The notes: generated by a model not told the origin, from the letters alone. A stretch of 55,106 bases of DNA from Candidatus Endomicrobiellum cryptotermitis (GCA_031257835.1 JAIRNY010000016.1:1-55106), one strand, 5' to 3'; numbered from the stretch's first letter, positions 17,715-27,704 are shown. Numbers and translations: made by a program.

Positions 17715-19012
17715 GATAAATTAAAACTCCTTTCTCTTAATTTACGGTGATAACTTATTGCAAATCTATGAGCTTCGTCTCTTACAGATTGTAAAAGTTT
17801 TAAGCCTTGAGAATGTCTGCTTAATAGTATAGCTTTATCTTTGTTTGGCAAAAAAATTTCTTCATTTCTTTTGGCTAGAGATAGAATAGGTACTTTTATT
17901 TGTAATTCTTCTAATGCGCTTACAGCAGCATTTAGTTGCCCTTTACCCCCATCAATTAAAATTAAATCGGGGAATATTTCATTTTTTCTAACCAAATAAG
18001 AATATCTTCTAAAAACCACTTCTTTCATACTAGCAAAATCATCTGCTCCTATAACAGTTTTAATTTTAAATCTTCTATAATTTTTCTTATCAGCTAAACC
18101 GTTATGAAATCTCACCATAGACGCTACTGCGTTTGTTCCTTGAATATTTGAATTATCAAAACCTTCTATTATCGCAGGTAGTTTGTGTAAATGTAAAACT
18201 TTTTTAAGTTCGTTTATACTGTCTGCCCTTTTTATAGATTGATTTATTTCATCTTTATTAATTTCGCTAATCATAACTCTTTGAGCCATACTTTTAATAG
18301 CATAAAGCCTGTCTCTTATTTCCCTAGCATCTTCATAAAGCATACAATTGCTTAAATTAGACATTTGCATCTCTAAGTCTGTTTTAAGTTTTTTAAATTT
18401 GCCATTTAAAAACAGTTCTATATTTTTAGTTTTATCTTTATAATCCTTAGAGGTAATTACTCCTAAACATGGCCCATAACACATTTGAGTATGATAATAG
18501 ATACAAGATTTAACCTTTTTTTCTTCAGGAAGAGCTTGTTCACTGAATTCTAATTTACATGGACGAATTTTGAAAAGTTTTATAAGCCACCTTATAAACT
18601 TTTTTATGTACAAAAGCTGAGGATATGGACCAAAATATAAAGCACCATCTTTAAGTTTTTTTCTTGTAAATGTTAAACGAGGAAAGTCTTCTTTAATTGA
18701 AAATTTTATATATGGATAAGATTTATCATCCTTCCACATAGAGTTAAAATAAGGTTTTACTTTACTTATAAGTTCCCTTTCAACGAGCAAAGCTTCCCTT
18801 TCAGAAGTACATAAAATATAATCTACTTTACGCATCGCAGTTATAATTGTAGTAGCTTTAGAGTCTACATTTGCGTTAAAATAGGAAGATAACCTATCTT
18901 TTAAACTTTTTGCTTTACCTATGTATATGATGTTTCCTAAAGCGTCTCTCATTATATAAACGCCAGGAACTTTAGGGATTTCTTTTAATTCTTTATATTT
19001 AAAATCCTTCAT
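17711..19012 (-). CDS. uvrC: Excinuclease subunit UvrC, compacted form
   Basis: Makes the two incisions of nucleotide excision repair. Residues 1-95 are the GIY-YIG nuclease domain (VPGVYIMRD, NIIYIGKA), followed by the Cys-rich stretch (CIYYHTQMCYGPCLG) and the UVR helix that binds UvrB (about 205-245). The RNase H-like 3' half begins at EGFDNSNIQG near 285 and keeps its acidic and His residues (LILIDGGKGQ; RDEAHRFAI). At 433 residues against about 600, it lacks about 90-100 residues between UVR and RNase H parts and the whole C-terminal helix-hairpin-helix domain. There is no frameshift, and the stop overlaps the ogt start, so this is a settled short form. UvrA and UvrB are not in the window. 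Confidence 0.92.
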   Translation of the reverse strand: MKDFKYKELKEIPKVPGVYIMRDALGNIIYIGKAKSLKDRLSSYFNANVDSKATTIITAMRKVDYILCTSEREALLVERELISKVKPYFNSMWKDDKSYPYIKFSIKEDFPRLTFTRKKLKDGALYFGPYPQLLYIKKFIRWLIKLFKIRPCKLEFSEQALPEEKKVKSCIYYHTQMCYGPCLGVITSKDYKDKTKNIELFLNGKFKKLKTDLEMQMSNLSNCMLYEDAREIRDRLYAIKSMAQRVMISEINKDEINQSIKRADSINELKKVLHLHKLPAIIEGFDNSNIQGTNAVASMVRFHNGLADKKNYRRFKIKTVIGADDFASMKEVVFRRYSYLVRKNEIFPDLILIDGGKGQLNAAVSALEELQIKVPILSLAKRNEEIFLPNKDKAILLSRHSQGLKLLQSVRDEAHRFAISYHRKLRERSFNLS

Positions 19013-19018
19013 AACGTT

Positions 19019-20554
19019 TTATTTTTTTAGAAAGATATACTTAAACGATTTAAGTTCTTCAGATTTTAAAATATATGAAACTATCATAAATACAACGACT
19101 CCTGACAATATAGCAATTGGTACAGACAAAAACAAACTGGTTGAAACTTTACTTGCATGCCAAGCTACAATACCTGTACATATAGATGCTATAAAAGATT
19201 TTAAAAAAGAAACTAATATATGCTTAGTTCCTATATTGCCTATACGTTTTCTTAAAAAAACGGCCAATATAATAAAGTTAAAATAAGATGAAATTGCTGT
19301 AGAAAAAGCAAGTCCGCTAACACCCATAGGGGTCATTAAAACAATGCAGGAAACCACATGTACAATCATTGAAAATATGGCGGTTTTTACAGGTGTTTTT
19401 GTATCTTGAAAAGAATAAAATGCGTTAGCAAAAATTTTAGATATAGCATAAGCAGGAAGTCCTAAAGAATAAAAAAACAAAGCTTTGTTTGTCATAATAG
19501 AACCTAAAGCATTAAACTTGCCATGTTCAAATAAAAGTTTTACTATTGGTAACCCTATAACCATAAGCCCAATAGTTGCAGGCATTAAAGTAAAAATTGT
19601 AAATCTTATTGAATAATTAAGCGAATTTTTAAGTGTTACAATATCTTTTTTTGCATAAGCCTTTGACATTGCAGGTAGTGATGCTGTGGCAAAAGCAAGC
19701 CCAAAAACAGCTAATGGCATCTGCATTAATCTATTAGAATAATACAATGCAGATACAGGACCATTGCCTAAAAAAGAAGCACAAATGTTATCTACAAAAG
19801 CATTTATTTGATCTACAGAAAGTCCAATTAATGAAGGAATCATAAGCAAGGCTATTTGTTTTATCCCAGGATGTTTTAAGTTAATTTTAAAATTTAGACG
19901 CCAACCAAGACTTTTAAGTTTAGGGTATTGAACAAAAAAATGTAAAGCAGCTCCTAGTATGACACTTAATGCAAGACCTTTAATTTGGTTTTCAGGAGAA
20001 ATTAATGGCGCAATAGACAATAGATAAAAAATTTCCGACACGCTTAAAGAAGTGGGCGCAAGTGCAGGTATAAAAAATGAGTGTAATGTGTTAAGTATTG
20101 CCAAAAGGAAAGCAGCTAAACATATAAATACTATAAAAGGAAACATTAAACGTGTAAGTTCTATCGTTATTTTCATTTTTTCTGGGGTGTCAGAAAATCC
20201 CCATGCTACTATCTTTGTAAGCGCTGGAGAAAACAACATGCCAAGAATAGATATTATTATAAGAATAAGAAGTAGAACTGTAAATATTGCGTTTAGAAAC
20301 TTTAGGGTTTCTTCTTTATCTTTAGTATGTAGATATTGGCTAAAAACTGGTATGAAAGACGCAGAAAATGACCCTTCTCCAAACATGCGTCTAAAAAGAT
20401 TAGGTATCCTAAAAGCTGCATAGAAAGCATCTGCAAACATGCCAACGCCAAACAAGTTTGCAACCAGCATGTCTCTTATATATCCTAAAATTCTTGAACA
20501 AACTGTACCAAAAGCAGTTTGGCCTGCATGTTTTGCAAGTGTTTTATCGTCCAT
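19019..20554 (-). CDS. murJ: Lipid II flippase MurJ (MviN)
   Basis: A 511-residue polytopic membrane protein of the MOP superfamily with about 14 hydrophobic segments; it flips lipid-linked peptidoglycan precursor across the inner membrane. The N-terminal signature is clear: FGTVCSRILGYIRDM, then FRRMFGEGSFSASFIPVF. Full length, no breaks. It starts inside the last 11 bases of miaA and ends 6 bases before uvrC. Its retention, with the lytic transglycosylase upstream, says the cell still builds a peptidoglycan wall. Confidence 0.95.
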   Translation of the reverse strand: MDDKTLAKHAGQTAFGTVCSRILGYIRDMLVANLFGVGMFADAFYAAFRIPNLFRRMFGEGSFSASFIPVFSQYLHTKDKEETLKFLNAIFTVLLLILIIISILGMLFSPALTKIVAWGFSDTPEKMKITIELTRLMFPFIVFICLAAFLLAILNTLHSFFIPALAPTSLSVSEIFYLLSIAPLISPENQIKGLALSVILGAALHFFVQYPKLKSLGWRLNFKINLKHPGIKQIALLMIPSLIGLSVDQINAFVDNICASFLGNGPVSALYYSNRLMQMPLAVFGLAFATASLPAMSKAYAKKDIVTLKNSLNYSIRFTIFTLMPATIGLMVIGLPIVKLLFEHGKFNALGSIMTNKALFFYSLGLPAYAISKIFANAFYSFQDTKTPVKTAIFSMIVHVVSCIVLMTPMGVSGLAFSTAISSYFNFIILAVFLRKRIGNIGTKHILVSFLKSFIASICTGIVAWHASKVSTSLFLSVPIAILSGVVVFMIVSYILKSEELKSFKYIFLKK

Positions 20555-21446
20555 AGATAAATCCTATATCGTTTTGAACATTTTGTGTTCTAAACCAAGT
20601 ATTTTGACGTTTAGCATAATGTCTTGTATCTTTAGAAAATTCTAAAATCATTTCTTCTTTGGAAATTTGCTTATCTAAATATTTTACAATATGTCTATAA
20701 CCTATACTACTTAAAGCTGGACATTCTTTACCAAATCCTAAACTTAAAACTTTTTTAGTTTCGTCTATCATTCCATTTTCTATCATGTACTTACAACGGT
20801 TATTGATTCTACTATAAAGTTTTTCTATCGGCACAACGATACTAAAGTGTTTAAAATTATAACGCTTTTTTTTTGGCTTAACGTGTTCTTTTACAGTTTT
20901 ACCTGAAATAATATTTATCTCTAAAGCTCTAATAAGTCTTTGCGGGTTTGACTTGTTTTTTTTTGCAGATTCTATATCTAACTTCATAAGTTCATCATAT
21001 AACTTATCTTGAGAAAGTTTTTTTAATTGCACTCTTAAAGTTTCGTTTGTTTTAGGCATGTCGTCTAGACCATAGAGCAAAGCTTTAATATATAAACCAG
21101 TTCCCCCTACTACAACTGGAATTTTAGCTTTATTTTGTATTTCTTTTATTTTTGAATCTGCCTGGGTTTTAAATTCGTCTACACTGTAACTTTTATCTGG
21201 AGTGACAATATCAGTTAAATGTTGTAAAACGCCATCTACTTTTCTGACACTATTTTCTAAAAAAGTGCCTTCTTTATTTGTGCCTATATCCAAATACTTA
21301 TAAACTTGTCTTGAATCACAAGAAATAATTTCACCATTGTACTTTTTACAAAACTCAACAGCCATTTTTGTTTTCCCACTTGCTGTAGGGCCGGAAATAA
21401 CAACTATGTCTAGCAATCTAGAAAAAGAGATATCTGCAATATCCAT
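20544..21446 (-). CDS. miaA: tRNA dimethylallyltransferase MiaA
   Basis: Adds a dimethylallyl group to A37 of tRNAs reading codons that begin with U. It has the P-loop GPTASGKT near residue 18, the catalytic region CDSRQVYKYLDIGTNK, and a C-terminal stretch with HYAKRQNTWFR that contacts tRNA. At 300 residues it is normal. Its ATG shares a base with the mutL stop (TAATG). MiaB, the enzyme that acts on its product, is encoded at the head of the same operon. Confidence 0.95.
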   Translation of the reverse strand: MDIADISFSRLLDIVVISGPTASGKTKMAVEFCKKYNGEIISCDSRQVYKYLDIGTNKEGTFLENSVRKVDGVLQHLTDIVTPDKSYSVDEFKTQADSKIKEIQNKAKIPVVVGGTGLYIKALLYGLDDMPKTNETLRVQLKKLSQDKLYDELMKLDIESAKKNKSNPQRLIRALEINIISGKTVKEHVKPKKKRYNFKHFSIVVPIEKLYSRINNRCKYMIENGMIDETKKVLSLGFGKECPALSSIGYRHIVKYLDKQISKEEMILEFSKDTRHYAKRQNTWFRTQNVQNDIGFIYGR

Positions 21447-23260
21447 TATTTTCTCTTAAAAAACTTTTCTAAATCGTTGAGTGAAATTTTATATGCTGTA
21501 GGTCTTCCATGAGGACAAGTGAAAGGATATTCACATTGGAAAAGATCATCAATTAACTTTTTTATTTCTGTTAAAGAAATGCTGTCTCCTGCTTTTATGC
21601 TTGCTCTACATGCAAAACGTATAATTTTATCTCTTTTTTGTGATATTTCTATGTTTTTAAAATCTTCCATGCCTGCAACTATATTTTTTACAATAGGTTC
21701 AACTTCTATGTCTCCTAAGAGCGCAGGATAAGCGGCTATCCTAAAAAAGTTGTCTCCAAACTCTTCTATATCTATTCCTATATTTCTAAGCAAGTTTATA
21801 TTTGCTTTTATAGTTTGTGACTCACTTTTAGAACAACTTATATTTTCAGGCATAAGTAGCGCTTGTTTTTTTATAGAACTATTTTTTATTTGAGAAAGAT
21901 ATAATTCGTATTTTACTCTTTCTGCTGCTGCGTGCTGGTCAAAAATATATAAATTGCCTTCATTTTCAACAATTACATATGTGTTGAAAGCTTGTCCTAA
22001 AACTTTTATATTGTTATCAAATTTATTGTTAACTAAAAAAGGTTTTTGTTTGGCAAATACATTTACATAGTTGTCAATGGTATAATTTTTTTTAGGGAAG
22101 GAAGCCTTTCCATACTCTATTTTAGGTTCTTGAATATAATCAGGTTTTGACATATTTTTATTATCATAAAAAGAGTTTTTTGGAGCTGTGCTCACGCTTA
22201 CATTATTTGTTTCTAAACTGATATTTTCTTGACTTTTATTGGTAGGTGTAACGCCAGGCATATAGGAGTAAGGTTGTGAAACTAAAGCATTTTTTAAAGT
22301 TTTATACACTATGTCATACATTGCACTTTCATTAGCAAACTTTATCTCTTTTTTGGTTGGAGAAATATTAACGTCAATCTCACTAGGCTTTATATTAATA
22401 TAAAGTAAAATTCCAGGATATTTGTCATGCGCGATAGACTCTTTGTAAGATTGGTTTATACAATGTATAAGCCATTTAGGAAAATTTACAGCTCTAGAAT
22501 TTACAAAAAGATATTGATATTTTTTGTTTTGTAAAGCATTGTCTCTACCTGTAAAATATATGTTTAAAGAAACTGTTTCAAAAGTGGCGCTGACATTTTG
22601 CAGTTTTTGTGCAAAATCCTTACCTAAAACATCTGAAATTCTATTTATTGTTTTATCTGTTTTTACAGTAGAAAAAATTATTTTGTTTTCAGAAACCATT
22701 TTAAAAGAGACATCTTTATTAGCTAGAGCAATTTCTTCTAAAGTGCTTATGATCTTTGTTCGTTCTGTGACATCACTTTTTAAAAATTTATATCTTACAG
22801 GCACATTAAAAAATAAATCTTTAACTTCCGTTATAGTACCTTCAGCCAAAGAGGATGGGGAAACTTCTATACCTTTGTTACCTTTTACTGAAAGCTTCCA
22901 ACCAGAAACATCGCCTCTTCTTCTAGTTTTTATTTCAAGGTTTGAAACAGCTGCTATAGATGCTAGGGCTTCTCCTCTAAAACCAAAAGAATGTATGTAA
23001 GATAGATCATTAAAATTTGCTATCTTGCTTGTAGCATGCCGCATTACGGAAAGCTCCAAATCAGTTTTGTCCATACCAAATCCATCATCTTGTACTCTTA
23101 TAAACTTTTTACCTGATTGCTCTATTTCCACTATTATAGACGAAGAAAGTGCATCTAAAGAGTTGTCTACTAACTCTTTAACTACACTTAAAGGACGCTC
23201 TACAACTTCACCTGCAGCTATTTTGTTAATTGTTTCTTGAGACAAAATGTTTATAGACAC
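21446..23260 (-). CDS. mutL: DNA mismatch repair protein MutL (endonuclease type)
   Basis: 604 residues. The GHKL ATPase motifs are intact at the N terminus (KIAAGEVVERP, VKELVDNSLDA, DDGFGM, FGFRGEAL). After a variable linker (about 335-400) the C-terminal half contains DQHAAAERVKYE, which fits DQHA(x)2E(x)4E, and the late CPHGRP motif; together these mark MutL proteins that nick DNA themselves, as in bacteria without MutH. The start is a GTG at 23260, 10 bases after mutS. Confidence 0.95.
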   Translation of the reverse strand: MSINILSQETINKIAAGEVVERPLSVVKELVDNSLDALSSSIIVEIEQSGKKFIRVQDDGFGMDKTDLELSVMRHATSKIANFNDLSYIHSFGFRGEALASIAAVSNLEIKTRRRGDVSGWKLSVKGNKGIEVSPSSLAEGTITEVKDLFFNVPVRYKFLKSDVTERTKIISTLEEIALANKDVSFKMVSENKIIFSTVKTDKTINRISDVLGKDFAQKLQNVSATFETVSLNIYFTGRDNALQNKKYQYLFVNSRAVNFPKWLIHCINQSYKESIAHDKYPGILLYINIKPSEIDVNISPTKKEIKFANESAMYDIVYKTLKNALVSQPYSYMPGVTPTNKSQENISLETNNVSVSTAPKNSFYDNKNMSKPDYIQEPKIEYGKASFPKKNYTIDNYVNVFAKQKPFLVNNKFDNNIKVLGQAFNTYVIVENEGNLYIFDQHAAAERVKYELYLSQIKNSSIKKQALLMPENISCSKSESQTIKANINLLRNIGIDIEEFGDNFFRIAAYPALLGDIEVEPIVKNIVAGMEDFKNIEISQKRDKIIRFACRASIKAGDSISLTEIKKLIDDLFQCEYPFTCPHGRPTAYKISLNDLEKFFKRK

Positions 23261-23270
23261 AAAAAAACTC

Positions 23271-25826
23271 TTAGTTATATTTTTCTTTCCAATCAGATAG
23301 TATCTTTAAAGCTTTTGTTGGGCTTAAAGCATCAAGATCTACATTACGTAAATCTTGTAGAATTTTTGAATCTTCTTGAACTAAACTATTTTTGCCGCCA
23401 ATAATAAAAAAGTCCATTTGACTATCTGTGTTAGTTTTAGAAATTATTTGGTGATTTGCTTCTAACTTATTTAAAATTTTATACGCTCTATCTATAACTT
23501 TAATTGGAATACCAGCAATTTTTGCAACGTGTATACCATAAGATTTATCTGCACTACCTTTAATTATTTTATGTAAAAATACAAGATCGCCATTATATTC
23601 TTTGACGCTAACATTATAGTTTACTATACCACTAAAAGTGTTTGATAAATCTGTAAGTTCAAAATAATGTGTTGCAAAAAGCACTTTTACACCATTATTA
23701 GCTTCCTTTTTAGCATCTGCAAAAAACTCTATTATAGACCAAGCTATAGACATTCCATCGTATGTGGAAGTTCCTCTGCCAACCTCATCGAAAATAATTA
23801 AACTTTTTTGAGTATATTTGTTTAGTATCGTTGCTGTTTCAGACATTTCTATCATAAATGTAGATTGGCCACCTGCAAGATTATCGCCTGCTCCTATTCT
23901 TGTAAAAATCCTATCTATAACGCCGATTTTAGCTTCTCGTGCAGGGACAAAACAACCAATTTGTGCCATTATAACAATAAGTGCAGTTTGTCTCAAATAA
24001 GTTGATTTACCGGCCATATTAGGACCTGTAATGATGATGATTTTTGAATTTTCGTTAAAACTAACGTCATTAGATACAAACTCGCCATTTTTTAGAATTC
24101 GTTCAACCACTGGATGTCTGCCATCTTTAATATAAAGTTCTTGTGTATTTGTTATTATAGGACAAATATAATTATGTTCTAAAGCATCTTTAGCAAAACT
24201 ACAAAAAATATCTATTTTAGCAACAATTTGTGAGGTTTTTAAAATATCTTGCAAATATGAAATAATTTCTAGTTTCAAATTATTAAAAAGTTCATTTTCT
24301 AATATTAAAATTTTTTCTTGAGAAGATAAAATTTTTTCTTCTAAAGCTTTCAATTCTTCAGTTATATAACGCTCTGCATTTGTAAGTGTTTGTTTCCTGA
24401 TATAGTGTTTTGGAGCTAAAGCAATATTGGATTTAGTAATTTCTATATAGTAGCCAAATACAGACGTGAACCCTATCTTAAGATTATTAATACCTGTTGC
24501 TTGTTTTTCTTTGGTTTCTATATTAGATAGATACGTTTTAACGCCTGTAGATAATTCCCTTAATTCGTCTAATTTGTCTGATACTCCATTTCTGATTACG
24601 CCTCCATCTTTTAAAGATATTGGAGGATCCTCTACGATAAAATTAGAAATTTTGCTAATAACTTGCTCGTTTTTGGGAATATTAATAGGGAGTCCAGGCA
24701 CAGAATTAATAATGTTAGATATTTCATTTACCAATTTCAAAGAATGTTTTAATGCTATTAAATCTTTTGGACTTACAGTTAGAGAAGAAATTCTTGCCGC
24801 TATTCTTTCAATATCTAAAATTCTTTTAAGATTTTCTATAACATCTTTGCAAACATTAGAGTTATCTATAAAAAACTTTACAACATTGTGACGATCTTTT
24901 ATTTTTTCAATATCTAAAAGAGGTTGTATAATCCAGTTACGTAAAGTTCTTGCCCCCATAGCAGTTTTTGTAGAGTCTACTACCCAAAGAAGAGAATTTT
25001 CAAGATTTCCGCTACACATAGAAGATAATATTTCAAGATTTTTTATTGCAACAGTATCCAAGTACATAAAATCTGAATTTCTAATATACCTTATATTGGA
25101 AAAAATACCAACACTTTGCGGTTGCATTTCTTGTATATAAGAAACTAAAGCACCGCATACACAAACTGTCCCTTTCTTACTTAAGCCAAACTTTTTTACA
25201 GCATTAAAAGCAAAAAGTTTTTCTATGGTATTTTTAGCATTTTCATAGTCAAAAAAGTTATTATCTATCTTTGAAATAGGTATTTTTATATTAGAAACCA
25301 GATCTTGCACATACTTATTTTGAATATTATTTGAATATATAAGAAGTTCACTGACATGATATTTTGATATTTCTGTAGTGATTGCTTTTAATGTTGTTTC
25401 TAATGTAAAAAATTGTCCTGTAGATATGTCTGCAAAAGCAACAAAAAAAGAATCATTTACATTTTCAAAATATAGTGCCATTAAAAAATTATTTTCTTTT
25501 GATTCTAAAAGTATATCATCTAAAACAGTACCTGGCGTTATAATTTTAGTTACTCCTCGTTTTACTATACCGTTTGAAATCTTGGCATCTTCAAGTTGAT
25601 CACAAATGGCTACTTTTAAACCATTTGATATAAGCTTTCTAATATAAGAATTTGCCGAATGATATGGTACTCCACACATGGGAATACCTGAACGCTGAGT
25701 TAATACAACGTCTAAAAGAGGAGCAGCTTTTGATGCATCCTGGCCAAACATTTCATAAAAATCACCTAATCTAAAAAATAGAATCATTTCAGAATACTTT
25801 GACTTAATATCCCAATATTGTTGCAT
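23271..25826 (-). CDS. mutS: DNA mismatch repair protein MutS
   Basis: Recognises mismatches and recruits MutL. The mismatch-reading Phe-x-Glu is in GDFYEMFG near residue 23, the Walker A is GPNMAGKSTYLRQ and the Walker B region DEVGRGTSTYDG. 851 residues from the first ATG, near full length. That ATG has no ribosome-binding site (ACACCCTTA before it). Family-like sequence KLTPLMQQY continues upstream through it to an ATA at 25859 that stands seven bases after GGGAG. Translation may start at this ATA (862 residues), or the original ATG may have mutated to ATA. No other damage is seen. Confidence 0.95.
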   Translation of the reverse strand: MQQYWDIKSKYSEMILFFRLGDFYEMFGQDASKAAPLLDVVLTQRSGIPMCGVPYHSANSYIRKLISNGLKVAICDQLEDAKISNGIVKRGVTKIITPGTVLDDILLESKENNFLMALYFENVNDSFFVAFADISTGQFFTLETTLKAITTEISKYHVSELLIYSNNIQNKYVQDLVSNIKIPISKIDNNFFDYENAKNTIEKLFAFNAVKKFGLSKKGTVCVCGALVSYIQEMQPQSVGIFSNIRYIRNSDFMYLDTVAIKNLEILSSMCSGNLENSLLWVVDSTKTAMGARTLRNWIIQPLLDIEKIKDRHNVVKFFIDNSNVCKDVIENLKRILDIERIAARISSLTVSPKDLIALKHSLKLVNEISNIINSVPGLPINIPKNEQVISKISNFIVEDPPISLKDGGVIRNGVSDKLDELRELSTGVKTYLSNIETKEKQATGINNLKIGFTSVFGYYIEITKSNIALAPKHYIRKQTLTNAERYITEELKALEEKILSSQEKILILENELFNNLKLEIISYLQDILKTSQIVAKIDIFCSFAKDALEHNYICPIITNTQELYIKDGRHPVVERILKNGEFVSNDVSFNENSKIIIITGPNMAGKSTYLRQTALIVIMAQIGCFVPAREAKIGVIDRIFTRIGAGDNLAGGQSTFMIEMSETATILNKYTQKSLIIFDEVGRGTSTYDGMSIAWSIIEFFADAKKEANNGVKVLFATHYFELTDLSNTFSGIVNYNVSVKEYNGDLVFLHKIIKGSADKSYGIHVAKIAGIPIKVIDRAYKILNKLEANHQIISKTNTDSQMDFFIIGGKNSLVQEDSKILQDLRNVDLDALSPTKALKILSDWKEKYN

Positions 25827-25855
25827 TAAGGGTGTTAGTTTGTTAGAAAGATTAC

Positions 25856-26410
25856 TTATTTGTCTGCTCCCTTAAAAAAAATAAAATTTAAAGATTTATA
25901 TACTTTATAAGTAAATATTATTGATTTTACATAATTTTTCGTTTCGTTAAATGGTATATCTTTAATTTTAAAATCTGTTTTTTGTTTATTATACCACTTA
26001 TCTACATTACCTATCCCTGCATTATATGCAGATAAAGCTAAGATTAAATTATTATTATAGTAATTTAAAAGTTTAGACACATAGTAAACACCAAACATAA
26101 TGTTTGTTTTTGGTTCTTTTAAAGAGCTAATAGAAAAATTTGGAACTTTTAATTGTTTTGATATTTCTCGTGCAGTTTTTGGCATTAACTGCATTAAACC
26201 AACCGCACCTTTACTGGAAATAGCATTTACATTTAAGTTAGATTCTTTTTTCATAATAGCCTTTATTAAAATAGGGTCAACATTAAAACTATTAGAATAT
26301 TCCTGTATATAATAATCGTATGGGTTTTTTTCAAATAAACCTAATACCTGCAAAATACTAAAAATTGTAATTAGAACTACTATAAGTATTATATAAACAA
26401 GTTTTTTCAT
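25856..26410 (-). CDS. Membrane-anchored lytic transglycosylase, SLT family
   Basis: Cleaves peptidoglycan glycan strands. The 184-residue protein has one N-terminal hydrophobic anchor (about 4-24) and a goose-type lysozyme/SLT domain: catalytic Glu in IMKKESNLN, then GAVGLMQLMPKTA and ALSAYNAGIGNV. It resembles the catalytic domain of soluble lytic transglycosylase without the large superhelical part. The start overlaps miaB by four bases (ATGA). The coding end carries the GGGAG that may serve mutS translation. Confidence 0.92.
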   Translation of the reverse strand: MKKLVYIILIVVLITIFSILQVLGLFEKNPYDYYIQEYSNSFNVDPILIKAIMKKESNLNVNAISSKGAVGLMQLMPKTAREISKQLKVPNFSISSLKEPKTNIMFGVYYVSKLLNYYNNNLILALSAYNAGIGNVDKWYNKQKTDFKIKDIPFNETKNYVKSIIFTYKVYKSLNFIFFKGADK

Positions 26411-27666
26411 ACAATATTGCCAAAAAGCGAGTTTACTTTTGACTCGTTTATTTGCACCTTAAAAATTTTTCCAATGTAATCTTTGTCTGTATCTTTTATA
26501 AAAACTTTACGCCCACTGTTAGTTCTTGCTTCTAAAACATTAAAATTAAAACCTTCAGCTAAAACTTCAAAAGTTTTACCAACCATAGAAGAGACAATCT
26601 CAGTAGAAATTTTATTTGACGCATTTAAAATAATAGAGTGCCGCCTCTTTTTTTCCTCTAAAGGCACATCATCAAACATGGTTGAAGCTTTGGTACTAGG
26701 TCTTGGCGAATATCTAAACACATACAGACCATCAAAACGAATATTTTCTACAGCCTTAAAAGTATCGTTAAAATCTTTTTCTGTTTCACCAGGGAAACCG
26801 ACTATAACATCTGTTGTTATACTTATATCATGAATTTTGTTTTTTAAATTATTTACGAGTTCTAAATAGTGCTCATAAGTATACTTTCTATTCATCTCTT
26901 TTAAAACTTTGTTTGAGCCAGATTGCATTGGTAAATGAATATGATGACAAATTTTCTTTTCACTAACAATAAGATCTATCAAGTCATCGCTTAAATCTTT
27001 GGGATGATTTGTCATAAATCTTAATCTTTCTAGTCCATCAATTTTACAAATATTTTTAACTAAAGATACAAAATTTGTCGAATTATATTTATAAGAATTC
27101 ACATTCTGGCCTAAAAGCATTATTTCTTTTGTCCCATTTTTTACCATTACTTTACATTTATCAAATATACCTTTGTTGTCTAAACTAATTTCTTTTCCTC
27201 TTACAAAAGGGACTACACAATAAGCACAAAAATTATTGCAACCTTTCATAATTGTAATGTACCTTACAATTTCTGATGATCTGTTAATTAAAATATCGCT
27301 ACTTATTTTTTCAAAATTACATAAATTCAGAATTTTTAAAGCAAAATTATCTATGTCTTTTGCTCCAAGCACTAAATCTACAGTTTTAAAACGCTTTTTA
27401 ACTTTTGTTCCTAACCTTTCTGCCATACAACCAATTACAACAATTTTAATGTTTGGTTTTTGTTTTTTAATCTCTTCTACTCTTCCAAGGTAAGAAAATG
27501 CCTTTTGTTCTGCTTGCGCTCGTACTGAACATGTGTTCAATATAATTATATCAGCATCTAATGTATTATTTATCTGTACCATTCCGTAAGTTGAAAGCAT
27601 GCTAGAAAGCGTTTCTGACTCACACACATTCATTTGACATCCAATAGTCTCAATCAAATATTTCAA
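26407..27666 (-). CDS. miaB: tRNA methylthiotransferase MiaB
   Basis: Radical SAM enzyme adding a methylthio group to i6A37 in tRNA. The N-terminal UPF0004 domain has the first cluster Cys in GCQMNVCESE; the radical SAM cluster is in GCNNFCAYCVVPFVRG; a TRAM domain closes the protein (about 355-419). The GCQMN start and CVVPFVRG argue for MiaB over RimO or MtaB. Translation starts at a TTG (27666) with GAGG nine bases upstream. First gene of the long overlapping operon, directly behind a promoter-like sequence. Confidence 0.93.
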   Translation of the reverse strand: MKYLIETIGCQMNVCESETLSSMLSTYGMVQINNTLDADIIILNTCSVRAQAEQKAFSYLGRVEEIKKQKPNIKIVVIGCMAERLGTKVKKRFKTVDLVLGAKDIDNFALKILNLCNFEKISSDILINRSSEIVRYITIMKGCNNFCAYCVVPFVRGKEISLDNKGIFDKCKVMVKNGTKEIMLLGQNVNSYKYNSTNFVSLVKNICKIDGLERLRFMTNHPKDLSDDLIDLIVSEKKICHHIHLPMQSGSNKVLKEMNRKYTYEHYLELVNNLKNKIHDISITTDVIVGFPGETEKDFNDTFKAVENIRFDGLYVFRYSPRPSTKASTMFDDVPLEEKKRRHSIILNASNKISTEIVSSMVGKTFEVLAEGFNFNVLEARTNSGRKVFIKDTDKDYIGKIFKVQINESKVNSLFGNIV

Positions 27667-27695
27667 AAATTAACCTCATTTTCTTTTATTGTTAT

Positions 27696-27704
27696 ATTAT
27701 ACCA
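27696..27704 (-). promoter_or_regulatory. Extended -10 promoter element for the miaB-lplA operon
   Basis: On the minus strand TGGTATAAT gives a TG-extended, perfect -10 box, 30 bases before the miaB TTG start. No convincing -35 lies at 16-18 bases, which extended -10 promoters can tolerate. It is the only candidate ahead of nine overlapping genes. Confidence 0.5.
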
